From contig NC_079204.1 of assembly GCF_026745355.1 (NCBI RefSeq), positions 54,876,633 through 54,940,632 of the forward strand: a DNA stretch of 64,000 nucleotides, in the 5' to 3' direction. This DNA is from Beta vulgaris subsp. vulgaris (lineage: Eukaryota; Streptophyta; Magnoliopsida; Caryophyllales; Amaranthaceae). A program made the translations under genes and the position numbers. Every line of letters starts with the position of its first letter. The stretch's first letter is position 1. Under the pieces are notes generated by a model. The model saw only the letters and a program-made list of their open reading frames with translations. It ran no database searches and was not told the origin of the DNA. Shown here piece after piece: positions 13,401-22,671 of this stretch.

Positions 13401-16277
13401 GAAAATAAGTTTTTAAAGAATATTTTTTAAAATAGAACATTTGCTTATCAAAAATAGAACATTTTCACGAAAAATAAAACATAAATTTCTACTGAAAATA
13501 AGCTTAAAACAAACATTTGTTATAATTAACATTTGCTTATTGAAAATAGATCAATTTTTACGAAAAATAAAAAATATTTTTTGCTAAAAAAATATGCTTA
13601 AAATGAACATTTGTTGAAATAGAACATTTCTCATCGAAAATGGAACAAATTTACTAAGTGCATGGAGTGCATCGTGCTCCTGAGAGCACAATAGAGTTTT
13701 CAATGTATGAATTATCTCTATTATATAAGCCAAGGAATGAGCAATGGTGTCCTCCCAAGAAATTTACTTAATTACCCTCCACAACATAAAATATTACATT
13801 TCTAATTTTCAAAAATAGCTTGTAGCAATTAATCAAAAGCAATTCAATGCATAAACTTGCCAAAAACAAATCAATCAAATCTCTATTACACCCAATCAAC
13901 TCACGTAATGCTCAATTTAAAGTTGCCAATAAAAAAGATTCAATCAATCAAAAGATTTATAATCAAAAACTTACCACACATTAATACTACATACACACAA
14001 AAAATACACGACATTCTCATTACAGGGCCAACTCAAATCATGTTCTTTTGAACTTATTTTCAGCTAATTTCAGTTCAGTTAATTTCTCTCTACAATTCAA
14101 TTTCTCTCAATTCAGTTCAATTCAGTTCAGTACAGTTAATTTCAGTTCAATTCTGTTTTATTTCTCTTAGTCCCAAAGAACGAGGCCTAAATTTTACGAA
14201 TATGTGCTGTGTTAGATTTTTTTTTTAAAAAAAATTAAAACTTAAATTACGGTTTATTTAAAATTTCATTTAAATATAGTTGAAATTCAAATTAAAATTA
14301 CATCATAAATGGTCGGGAAAAAAATCAAATTTCATCAAAAAAATAACTTCAAATTTGTGCCATATTATTTAAAAAATTTGAGACAAAATACTTCAACACG
14401 AATGGTTTTTGTGCCTAGATATTAAAAAATAATTGAGAAAAAAAAATACTTCAACCCACATTTTAAAAACAAAATTTTTGTGCCCATCATCGAATTTCAG
14501 CCTATCAACTCGATATTCAAAATTACCTTATCGACGGCATGAAGAGCAGCACCATGATCGCCAAAGCCAGCTCCAATAGCGACAAGATCATAATCGAAGG
14601 TTTGAGGAGAGTGAACTCGACGACTAGGGAGCAGAACTCAGCGAGAGCTCGTTGAGAAACTCAAAGCTCTATTCAAAGTCCACAGAAGCGGAGATTGAGA
14701 GGTTAGCTAAAAATACAGAAATATCGAGTGTGGTTTAATTTTGGGGGGAAAATTGAGGAAAATGATGAAAAAGAGATCAGAAAAAGTGAGTGCATTGTTT
14801 CAATTAAATAGAGAGGGGAAAAAATTGCGTGAAATTGAGAGAGATGGGTTTGTGAATGGGAGGAGTAGTTAAGAATTGAAAAAAGCGAAAAATGACTGCA
14901 TTATTTTTGTCTCTTTTTGTCATGGTTCATGGGGTTGTTTAGAACTTTGACAAAAAACATTAGTTAGAGATGCAATTTCATTACTTATACTCATTTATTA
15001 ATGTGTTTTTAAATACTATTGTAAGTATTTCAATCTTTCTTGTTCACAAAATAGAGGTGAAGTTAAATAGAAACTTTTGTTTTTTTAGTTTTTCAATAGT
15101 TATTTCCAAAATGTTGCTACACACATAACGTGCACAAAAAGCTAGTAAGTCCTATGTTACAAGATATAAGGCACACACTATCGAGGAAAAATTTTGGTTC
15201 AGATAAGCCGAGGTCAAGTCCTACCATTGTTGGGTCATTCTCTTTGATTCAAACGTTTACTAGATTTTATATTTAACGCTCATGTCAATTAATTACTCCC
15301 TTTATCTGAAATTTTGATCCCAAAAAGAAAAGTCATATTTGCTAAAATAAAGAAGTATGATTAGATTTTCAAATATATCCCAAACTTAATTAAAAATTAA
15401 AAAATAGTTGTGAAGCCACTTGAAAGCAAATTAGAGTTTTATTTTTAATTACCCTTGTAGAAATTGCTTGAGATTCGAGGAGGCTGAGAGTGAGTTTGTT
15501 TCAATTTTAATTTAAGTATAAGAGGAATTTAATGGTAAATTGGTGGTACAAAGTGTCACAAAGATATGAGAGAGTGTGTGCATACAAGGAAATGGGGAAA
15601 TTAGCTAGGGTTGGGAAAATGAAAAAGGGTTTGAAGAGATCAAGTGATATAACGTGACATAAAAAAAAACCGGAAAAAACAAGAGTCAACGCCGAAAATC
15701 GACATAAGGTAGTTGTCAACAATAAAATGGTAAAAGTAAGGTAGTTTGGGACAATAATTTTTTATAAGGTGATTTCTCATAAAAACTTGAAAGTTAAAGG
15801 GAGTTTGGGACAAGAGTAAATGAACTGCTCCTTTAATTTCTATTCATTGTTCCTAAATGGAATATCTTGATTATCAAGCCAGATTTTGTTGATAAATTAT
15901 CAATTATCCCCAATATATTATATATATGAATAAGATATCATGTGGAATATTGTTTTTATCTAATGAATTTACACAACATCAATTTTTTTTAATTCTATCC
16001 AACACGTAATTAGAGATATCAATGATTAACATTTGTAACGAAAATTGTGAAAAAGCAACTGAAACAACAAAAAGAAACGGAGGACTATGATAGTATGTAT
16101 CATGTATGCATTATGTTCCGCTGGAAACTTGTGTACATGTTTTTCCTTCATTTCTTGCTACTTGCTCACATAATTTTCCTTTCCCTAACTTGTTCTTCAC
16201 TTCACATGCAGATGCTGAAAACATCCACAAGATATGAAGGTACTTATGATGATCAAAATAATCTAGATCTCACTTAA
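10411..16277 (+). CDS. Small GARP/Myb-like (type-B ARR-like) domain protein, copy 1, four exons
   Basis: Exons 10411-10518, 12327-12444, 12566-12645 and 16212-16277 join in frame to a predicted 123-residue protein; every junction has GT..AG. Exons 2 and 3 give a diverged GARP domain: [20 protein letters not shown] aligns with the VEAVNQLGG..KATPK core, and DVYKHLE aligns with NVASHLQ/HVKSHLQ. The splice after HLE falls where GARP genes usually have an intron after HLQ. Two things are odd. The first conserved Trp is missing. The last exon replaces the K(Y/F)R end of the recognition helix with [10 protein letters not shown] and a short acidic tail. DNA binding is therefore doubtful. Intron 1 holds a Harbinger-like MITE and intron 3 is 3.6 kb of repeats. 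Copy 2 keeps the same structure, which argues against simple decay. Expression is unknown and the start is tentative. Confidence 0.55.
10800..11653. mobile_element. PIF/Harbinger (Tourist-like) MITE with internal minisatellite
   Basis: The element (10803-11650) starts GGGGGCGTTTGGTTGGAAGT and ends CAACCAAACGCCCCC, with TTA on both sides (10800-10802 and 11651-11653). The inverted repeats extend about 35 bp (GAGGAAAGGGAAAGG against CCCTTTCCCTTTCTTC). From 11037 to about 11260 there is a roughly 41-bp tandem repeat containing GGTTTTCGAGGGCTGGGCTG, about five copies, G-rich on the plus strand. It sits in intron 1 of the copy-1 GARP-like gene and is absent from copy 2. Confidence 0.85.
13065..13690. 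mobile_element. Inverted-repeat element with iterated GAACATTT words, copy 1
   Basis: The ends contain ATTGTGCTCCCAGGAACACA on the left and, inverted, ATTGTGCTCTCAGGAGCACG on the right. ATGTATGA occurs outside both ends and may be the target duplication. Inside, TAGAACATT, GAACATTTT and TTTGCTTATCGAAAAT recur every 20-45 bp. The element is also present in copy 2 (42950-43580), so it predates the duplication. It lies in intron 3 of the GARP-like gene. The superfamily is uncertain; Mutator-like is a guess. Confidence 0.5.
14040..14195. repeat. Iterated TTCAGTT array, instance in copy 1
   Basis: The block begins GTTCTTTTGAACTTATTTTCAG, continues with repeated TTCAGTTCAGTTAATTTC and ends near CTTAGTCCCAAAGAACG. 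GTTCTTT...AAAGAAC may be short terminal inverted repeats. The copy-2 counterpart is at 43948-44078. Confidence 0.5.
14527..14640 (-). pseudogene. Captured exon fragment of plastidial dihydrolipoyl dehydrogenase, copy 1
   Basis: The minus strand reads [20 protein letters not shown] followed by AVDK and a GT donor (GTAATTTTG) at 14526. This matches the FAD-binding N-terminus of plant plastidial lipoamide dehydrogenase (E3 of the pyruvate dehydrogenase complex), whose family consensus here is [17 protein letters not shown]. The third glycine of the GxGxxG motif has become Asp. An in-frame TGA lies upstream and no other exon of the gene is visible. It is therefore a captured genomic fragment, intron border included. 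It sits antisense inside the large intron of the GARP-like gene. Confidence 0.7.
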
Positions 16278-17028
16278 TTCTTGTGTATCGAATGTCTACC
16301 TTCTTGTTTATAGCTAGCGTATAATATACCTGAATACCTCCTCTATTCTTTAATTTCTTTATTACACCATATCTGTTTCACGGTTTTTTATACAAATTTT
16401 AATCATTAATATCGTAATTATGTATAAACAAAAACTAAAAAAATTGATATTTTAAATAATATATAATGAGACGAATCTAATAATATAATACTTAATAATT
16501 AATGTTATCTTTAAATATATATATATACGGTCAAAGTTTATCAAGTTTAATTATAAAAAAATATGCTGGAATTAAAAAAGAGAAAATATAAGAGAGGGAA
16601 TTACTCACGTTACACTAAAGTCAACTCTGCACTATGTAATTTTAATTTTAAGTTGGCCTAACTAAACCATGTAGTAAACGCTACATCATTTGTATAACAA
16701 GTTTTCGTGTAAAACAAAAAGTGGCAAACATTAAAAAAAAAACACCAAGCTAAACTTGCCCTACTTGTAAGGAGAGAACTCCCCAAATCCCAACCTCAAG
16801 GCTGAAAGGTTCGATCCCCACTAAGAGCACTTTGAGTAAGGGTTTTCTCTTACTATCCTCCCTCTCAAAGTGTGCCCGCAAACCCAGACCGGATTAACCT
16901 GCGAAAAGTTCCAGTGTGAAAAGACCCTTTATCTTAGCAAAGAGCTTCAAAAAAAATACATAAAAAACCGCAACAATAGATTGTTTGACCACTCATTAAG
17001 ACTTATCTAACATTCCTGTTGTTGCAAA
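16278..17028. other. Upstream region of NB-less LRR gene copy 1
   Basis: About 16340-16610 has CTCCTCTATTCTTTAATTTC and an inverted CTCTCTTATATTTTCTC and looks like an old Stowaway relative, also present in copy 2. The rest would contain the promoter of the gene at 17029. No NB-ARC-like coding sequence is visible, so the NB domain was not merely separated by an intron here. Confidence 0.45.
16741..16960 (+). mobile_element. tRNA-derived SINE in copy 1
   Basis: The stretch CTTGCCCTACTTGTAAGGAG..AAAGGTTCGATCCCCAC carries a B-box-like GGTTCGATCCC at about 16808. It is bordered by ACATTAAAAAA and ACATAAAAAA. The copy-2 counterpart (about 48090-48110) goes directly from GGCATACCTT through a short A-run into CCGCAACAATAG with no insert. 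Confidence 0.65.
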
Positions 17029-18840
17029 ATGGATACAGGCAAAAATACATGGATAGGGAGCACATCAGGGAAAAAACCAGAAAGAAAGCAGTTTGGTGTA
17101 CAAGATCAAAAATCAAGCTTGTCAACAAGAAACAAAGATGTGGTGAGGAAAAAATTCTTGAATAAATTGCAAGATATGGCTTTGTCAGCAGATGAAATTA
17201 AGTATCACTTAGAAGGGGAGAAAAAAATGTGGCATTTTTGCACACTTTTTCCCCAACATTATGAATTTGACAAAGACACACTTATTCAACAGTGGATATC
17301 AGGAGGTTTTCTTAAGGGTGATCATAAGTATAGTATTGGTGACTTCTATTTCAGAACACTATTGTGTAATGACTATATTACAAAAGCAAGAACATGGTCT
17401 TCTATTGCAAAAGACATATATAAAGTAAATACAAATAAGTTGAAAGAAGATAATAGCACAATGTTACATAAGAAGTTTTCTCTATTGAAGAACTTGCATC
17501 ATCATCATAAAGTATCCAAGGAAGTCCAGTATGTTTCGTTGGTGGGCGATGGCATCGACGAAGCAAGTCTTGAGAGATTGAAAGAGTTCAAGGATCTTAA
17601 AGCACTTCTACTGTTAAGTGAGGATGTTTCAAGTATTAGCAAAATACCGCGAAATGTATTTGCAGCTCTCAAGCATATGGAGGTGTTGGATTTGAGTAGA
17701 ACTAATATCTCTGAGTTGCCTAATTCAATAGGGAATATGATTGAACTAAAGTACTTAGATCTTTCATTTACCCTGATTGAGTTATTGCCTGAAACTCTAG
17801 AATGCCTCTTGAAATTGGAAACCTTGAAACTCAAAGAATGTAGAAGGTTATTTAGACTACCTGAAGGGTTGAAAAAGCTAAGATCTTTGAAACATCTTGA
17901 GCTTGATGTTCTTGGACAGTTATCTTTGTTGCCGCGAGGAATGGGAGAACTTACTGAGCTTGAGACCTTATCAGCATATCTTGTACATAAGGATGATGGT
18001 CGAAGCATCGAAGAATTGAAAGAAATGAATAAGATTAAGGGAAGTTTTTGCATATCAAGGTTGGAAAATGTTGTCCATCCTTCAGAAGTTAAGAAAGCTG
18101 CGTTATTCAAAAAGAAGCATTTGAAGGAGTTGGAGTTGAGGTGGAGTGACTTGCATCAATCTAGTAATAAGCAAGTGCACCAAGATGAGATTCTTCAAGC
18201 ACTATGCCCAAATTCTAGCTTGGAACAACTACAAATATCGTGTTATGGTGGTACGAGCTTTCCTAGTTGGATCGGAGATCCTACACTCGAAAATCTTACT
18301 AGTATTACCCTGTTCAAATGTGATAATTCAGAGGTACTTCCTTCTTTGGGACAACTACCATCTTTGAAGTACTTAAGCTTGGTGGAAATGAATAATGTAA
18401 TAGAGATTGGGAAAAAGTTTCGAGGATTCGATAGCACTTCTGTTGCATTTCCAAGCCTAGAGAGATTTACAATTGTTGGCCTCTCTAAGCTGGAAATGTG
18501 GAAAGAAGTAGAGAAGAGAGATTATCCATCTCTTCAAAAGCTCACAATTGAGCGTTGTTCTAACTTGGTTGCAATCCCATCTTCACTGTTTACGCAACTG
18601 TACGGTCTCAAGCATGTCGAAATAATCAACTGTAGGAAACTTGCTTCATTGCCTGAATATATCTTGTCCATATCACTTGTGACTTTGGTGATAGAAGAAT
18701 GCCCTTTGATCACAAAATGGTTTCGAAAACATCAAGATAAAGATCGTTTAAACACTCAACTTGTGCAAAATTTGTGGATTGATCGAGAGCAGGTCACAAA
18801 TTTAGGACTTGACCTCGCAAGAGGTACTCTTGTATTCTAA
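17029..18840 (+). CDS. NLR-derived winged-helix + LRR protein lacking the NB domain, copy 1
   Basis: A single open frame of 603 residues. Residues about 58-118 match the winged-helix (ARC2) part of plant CNLs: MWHFCTLFPQHYEFDKDTLI corresponds to the RNBS-D region and QWISGGFL follows it. The position of the MHD motif (about 145-150) reads MLHKKF, so the regulatory MHD is lost. From about 165 to the C-terminus there are leucine-rich repeats of the CNL type (EVLDLSRTNISELPNSIGNM, KYLDLSFT, LEQLQISCYGGTSFPSWIG). There is no CC domain, P-loop or kinase-2 motif. The N-terminal 50 residues are basic/serine-rich and unrecognised. It could be a truncated NLR acting as regulator or decoy, or a still-open pseudogene. 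Copy 2 (48170-49978) has about 27 substitutions and one codon deletion, and both frames remain open. Confidence 0.85.
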   Translation: MDTGKNTWIGSTSGKKPERKQFGVQDQKSSLSTRNKDVVRKKFLNKLQDMALSADEIKYHLEGEKKMWHFCTLFPQHYEFDKDTLIQQWISGGFLKGDHKYSIGDFYFRTLLCNDYITKARTWSSIAKDIYKVNTNKLKEDNSTMLHKKFSLLKNLHHHHKVSKEVQYVSLVGDGIDEASLERLKEFKDLKALLLLSEDVSSISKIPRNVFAALKHMEVLDLSRTNISELPNSIGNMIELKYLDLSFTLIELLPETLECLLKLETLKLKECRRLFRLPEGLKKLRSLKHLELDVLGQLSLLPRGMGELTELETLSAYLVHKDDGRSIEELKEMNKIKGSFCISRLENVVHPSEVKKAALFKKKHLKELELRWSDLHQSSNKQVHQDEILQALCPNSSLEQLQISCYGGTSFPSWIGDPTLENLTSITLFKCDNSEVLPSLGQLPSLKYLSLVEMNNVIEIGKKFRGFDSTSVAFPSLERFTIVGLSKLEMWKEVEKRDYPSLQKLTIERCSNLVAIPSSLFTQLYGLKHVEIINCRKLASLPEYILSISLVTLVIEECPLITKWFRKHQDKDRLNTQLVQNLWIDREQVTNLGLDLARGTLVF

Positions 18841-19108
18841 TCCATGTAAATAGAGTATATATGTCCTTTATGTATAAATAAGGTCCTTGATGTACAAATT
18901 TATGTGCATGTAAAACTATCTTTTTGGTTTCACAAATTATCATTGTATTGTAACTATGCAAATGATCTTTTATAAATAGTTATGTAACATGAATATAGGA
19001 AGACTGGAACTGTATCAAGACAGTGCTTGGATGCTAAATAAATTATAGTTTTATGTAACTATGTAAGTTAAAGCAATTCCTAGTTTTATGAATGGAACAA
19101 TAAAGTAC
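18841..19108. other. 3' flank of LRR gene copy 1
   Basis: Shared with copy 2 (49979-50255). It contains likely polyadenylation words such as AATAAG and AATAAA. I see no gene. Confidence 0.5.
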
Positions 19109-19742
19109 TTTAATTTTTTTTTTTAAGATAAGAAAAAGAATATTAGGAGACCCTCTGCACGAGGGGTGGACCTAATATGTCATTTACAAGAATGAACTGT
19201 AAAGCAGAATTAGAACAAGAATCTATGACAAAAGAAGACTCTATCAGATGGCCAACATTTGCAACCCAGCCTGCTGCTTGATTTGCCTCTCGATAGATAT
19301 GCTGCAGGGTCCAAGAGGAGAAAGAGCCAAGAAGAGTGCGAATGTCACGAACTAGATGAGCAATCTGCCATGGTATGGAACAATTTCCAAGCACAGCATT
19401 GATGGCAAGAAGATTGTCACCTTCAATATGAAGATAGAGAAGAGACCCCCTGTTAGATAGCCAGGAGGAGGCCTTGCTGTAGTGCCGTGGCTTCTGCTAT
19501 GAAGACCTTTGTTGAGCCAAGATTGTAGGCGCAAGCCGTTAGTAGCTGATGACCTTCAGAATCACGAATAATAATCCCAGCTGCTGCGGAGTTCTGGCGA
19601 ACGGAGCCGTCAAAATTGAGCCTGTGAGAAGCCGCCGGCGGGGGGGGGGGGCCACCGCACATGAATAACGCGCGGAGGGGGCTGGGAGGAGTTGATGATG
19701 AGAGAGGAGGAAGTTGAGGAGAAAGGGGTACCTGTTTTAATT
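19109..19742 (-). mobile_element. 5'-truncated LINE with RNase H-like domain and poly(A)
   Basis: On the minus strand the segment encodes a broken RNase H (RVT_3) domain of plant LINEs: LNFDGSVRQNSAAAGIIIRD (about 19625-19567), then, in another frame, WTLQHIYREANQAAGWVANV (about 19302-19243). It ends in a T-run on the plus strand (poly(A) of the element) at 19114-19124. Flanking TTTAATT occurs on both sides. Copy 2 reads straight through at about 50255 (GTACTTCTAATTGCTAGAAT), so the insertion is copy-1 specific. Frameshifts make it inactive. A G-run of 13 lies near 19638. Confidence 0.8.
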
Positions 19743-19842
19743 ACTAGAATAAAGGAAAACTACAAGATGTTTGCGTACCCGTCAAAGAGAAAAGAAGATT
19801 GTTATTTAGATACTAAACAATAATAGAAGGGTAAACACAAAA

Positions 19843-19936
19843 TACTACCTCCTTTACATATTATTTGTAACGATTTGACATAAAATGTGAGTAGAAAATA
19901 TCTAATCGTTGCAAATAATATAAAACAGAGGTAGTA
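19843..19936. mobile_element. Short Stowaway-like MITE
   Basis: The 90-bp element 19845-19934 runs CTACCTCCTTTACATATTAT to its inverted end ATAATATAAAACAGAGGTAG, with TA on each side. The interior also folds back (TTTGTAACGATT against AATCGTTGCAAA). Copy 2 has a version lacking the left terminus. Confidence 0.55.
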
Positions 19937-20013
19937 TAATTAATCAGTTCAATAATTAAGATAATGATAGCAATATACTTTCAAAAGCCTGAATATTTAT
20001 CCTAAAGTTCATA

Positions 20014-20616
20014 CATACAGCTAGGGGTGTAAGTTATTTGGTTAAAAACCGAAAACCAAACCAAACCAAACCGAATTAGTAATTTGGTTTGGTTTTTTTT
20101 GAAATTCGGTTTGGTTTGGATTCAAAAAAATTATTTTTTCGGTTTTATGGTTTGGATTGGTTTTGGTTTTGGAAAACCGAAAAAACCGAAAAAAATCGAA
20201 TTATTGTCACTTAACATACGAATTTTGTCTATTATTTTTTTGTGTTTCTTTTTTTTAATATTAATTACGAAAATACAAAAATATTGTCACTTGAAATAAA
20301 AATTATCAAAAAATTTGGTTTAAATTCGGTTTGGTTTTTATCTTGGTTTGATTTAATTTCATTTCGGTTTGGTTTGGATTTTGGAATATGAAAAAAAAAT
20401 GGTTTGTTTTGGTTTGGATTTTGAAAGATAAAAAAAATCCGGTTTGGTTTGGTTTGGTTTGGTTTTTGATTTCATATTTTGGTTTGGTTTGGTTTGGATT
20501 GAGTCGAATTTCGGTTTGGATTTGGTTTGGAAATTTCAAAACCGAATTTATTTTGGTTTGGTTTGGTTTTGACCTTAAACCAAACCAAAAACCGAACTTA
20601 CACCCCTACATACAGC
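20014..20616. mobile_element. hAT-like MITE with 8-bp target duplication, in copy 1
   Basis: The element 20022-20608 starts TAGGGGTGTAAG and ends CTTACACCCCTA (perfect 12-bp inverted repeats) and is flanked by CATACAGC on both sides (20014-20021 and 20609-20616). The copy-2 site at 50472-50479 has a single CATACAGC and no insert. The interior is almost entirely GGTTTGGTTT/AAACCAAACC and AAAACCGAA words. The asparagine/threonine and tryptophan/phenylalanine-rich frames over it are artefacts. Confidence 0.9.
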
Positions 20617-20980
20617 CAACTTTAATTTATGAAAGGTAACAACTGTTGTAGTTTATCACAAATCAGACTTAGCAAGAATTTCAGTAAAAAAAAAAAAAGC
20701 CTAAGAAGAACTAACAGGTGGAGATGTCAAATCCCAAGAAACATATCACAAATGGCTCTGATTAGACTGGTAGAAAGTTCTACAAATGAAGTATACAGCA
20801 ATACAGCATCCAAAAACCCCTAGCTGAACCTAAATCTATCGAATACAATGATACAAAGAATATTGAGTATAAAAATCAATTGTGAAATTTCCAAGAAATT
20901 TAAAAAAAAAAAAACAATTACAAATGCAAACTGATATCATACAATATAAATCTGTTAATTTTAAAGGGGGAGAAAAAATA

Positions 20981-21584
20981 CTAGCTCCAGCTTGGTTGTT
21001 GTTATTTGTGACTTGAAATCTTGTAAATGGCATAAAGGTGACTTTGAATGCACATATTTCTCAATCTGTAAATGGTTTTGATGTGATTCAAATTGGAGGT
21101 GATAGCTTGTTCAAAGAGCTTTCCAACGATAGATCATATACCCGATTCCGCTGAGAAACGAGAAAGTTAAACACATTTTACGAAGAACTGCCGAGAGCAT
21201 ACCGCGACTTGCGAGATGCGTTTCCGAATCAGCTTTTTTCAGGGTTTTGTGCATATATTCTAGGATTTTTGTACGGGGTTCCTTATGCTATAAAAGGACC
21301 TTTTGGTGTTCATTATTTACACACAACTTATGAAATACTTTTAGCCTCTAGAATTTAGGACTCCTTGTATTATTCTCTGTGGTTTTTCTCCATTATAGTG
21401 AAGAACATCTAACCCCCCTGTGGACGTAGGTCAAGTTTGACTGAACCACGTAAATCCTTGTGTTTTTTGTTTGTTTATCTTTATTGTTTTCTCACTTTTA
21501 TTATTTCATTGATTTTCTGTTCCGCAATAATCAAACTACAACATCTTGTTTCCTAACCGTTGTAACACCATTAATCCTAACATA
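20981..21584 (+). mobile_element. LTR-like sequence replacing the 3' exons of the TWD40-2 pseudogene
   Basis: Paralogy to copy 2 stops near 20980 and resumes near 21585. The intervening 600 bp has LTR character: a TATA-like GCTATAAAAGG at about 21289, then GTGGACGTAGGTCAAG and GAACCACGTAAATCC near 21421-21455, words typical of plant LTR R/U5 regions. I could not define TG..CA ends or a target duplication. Confidence 0.45.
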
Positions 21585-21868
21585 ATGATCAAGCTAATTA
21601 AGATAATCCAAAGGCCAAGATCCACCAATATGTTCTGTGAAACACTTACCTTCTGAAGAGATAGAAAAAACTGAATCTTTGTCCAAAGAAATGTACTAAT
21701 GAAGGGCAGATACATGGGGGAAGTAAATAATTGAAAATCAAAAGCATCATAATTTTGATAAATGATAATCCAAATGCTAATAGCTTGAATAACAACAAGA
21801 GGAACATACACTTAAACGTATTAACTCTCCATGGTTTTGCAGATACATGGGGGACTATATTTTCTTTC

Positions 21869-22217
21869 TTAGAGCATCTCCAATGGCAAGCAACAACCCT
21901 TATTGTTTGTCATGCCACATCATCTTTTCAAGCTACAATAAATTTAAGCTACATACTACTCCAATGGCAAGCAACAACTAGTTTTAGCTTGAATGTGACT
22001 CACTTTGCCAACTAAGCTCTTAGTCTTGCATATCATTGGTAATTTAACTAATGGGTCCCACCACAAATCACTTTTTGTAGTCAAGGAACCTGCTTGGGCA
22101 AGCAACGATTGCTCTCTAGCAGACCTATTAAACTCTACTCCAATGGTTGAGCAACTTCCTCGCTATTTTAAAATATTACAAGCAAGTCCAAAAAGCCTAT
22201 CATTGGAGTTGCTCTTA
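21869..22217. mobile_element. PIF/Harbinger-like MITE in the TWD40-2 pseudogene exon
   Basis: The element 21872-22214 starts GAGCATCTCCAATG and ends CATTGGAGTTGCTC, with TTA on both sides. The intact exon in copy 2 reads TTTCTTAGCAGCTACATTTA (TTA at 53404-53406) with no insert. Confidence 0.85.
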
Positions 22218-22335
22218 GCAACTACATTTAAAAGGCTCGTCAAATCCAACCCTGAAGTTTCTTGTCATGTATCCCTGCTATTGCTCATAGTCAAAACACA
22301 TTGAAGAGCCCTTTTCAAATCATTTCCGTGCATGG

Positions 22336-22563
22336 TATGAAGAATAAAGAGATTTACTTAGTTACTTTCTGTTATTAGTTATTTACATTCTGTTATTGTA
22401 ATAACAAACTTTGTTATTCTATAACTGATTTAGTTTCTTCTATTTGTAACTAGTATAAAAGAGGTGTAAGCTCATTCCTTATGATAATAAGAACATTTCT
22501 CAAGTCTTTCTTCCTCTATCATTCTCTCTCTAAAGAAGTCATGTAAGAGTTCTCTGATTCTCA
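22336..22563 (+). repeat. Left LTR of copia element
   Basis: 228 bp running TATGAAGAATAAAG to GATTCTCA, with a TATA-like AGTATAAAAGAGG at about 22451. The terminus is TA rather than the usual TG. This placement is set by the 5-bp duplication, by the polypurine tract abutting the right LTR, and by equal LTR lengths. Confidence 0.9.
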
Positions 22564-22575
22564 TGGTATCTGAGC
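22564..22575 (+). other. Primer binding site
   Basis: TGGTATCTGAGC immediately follows the left LTR. It matches the initiator-Met tRNA type TGGTATCAGAGC with one mismatch. Confidence 0.85.
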
Positions 22576-22671
22576 AGATTCGATCAACCTGATCAATCGC
22601 TTAAAATTTTCTTTTTGATTTTCCACATAAATCAATTGAGTTGAGCTTATCTTCTCAAATTTCTTACAAAA

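Larger units (their letters stand above)
12646..16211. other. 3.6-kb intron 3 of GARP-like gene copy 1, repeat-filled
   Basis: Besides the inverted-repeat element (13065-13690), the TTCAGTT array (14040-14195) and the dehydrogenase fragment (14527-14640), it holds AT-rich sequence shared with copy 2. About 15296-15806 has CTCCCTTTATCTG and AAAGGGAGTTTGGGAC near its ends and may be an old Stowaway-type MITE. I see no further coding exon. Confidence 0.45.

Noticed and set aside
17505..18110. 201-residue minus-strand frame opposite the LRR gene (also 48643-49248)
   Set aside because: Antisense shadow of the LRR coding sequence. Its conservation between copies follows from the sense gene.
17029..18840. 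GARP-like exons and LRR ORF as one fused NLR with an integrated domain
   Set aside because: Exon 3 ends in phase 0, and the acceptor-like ATACAG just inside the LRR ORF would enter a frame that stops at once. Exon 4 with its own stop fits in both copies.
20084..20639. Possible telomere-like repeat block (GGTTTGG/CCAAACC)
   Set aside because: The unit is not the plant telomere TTTAGGG, and the block has perfect hAT-type ends and 8-bp duplications.
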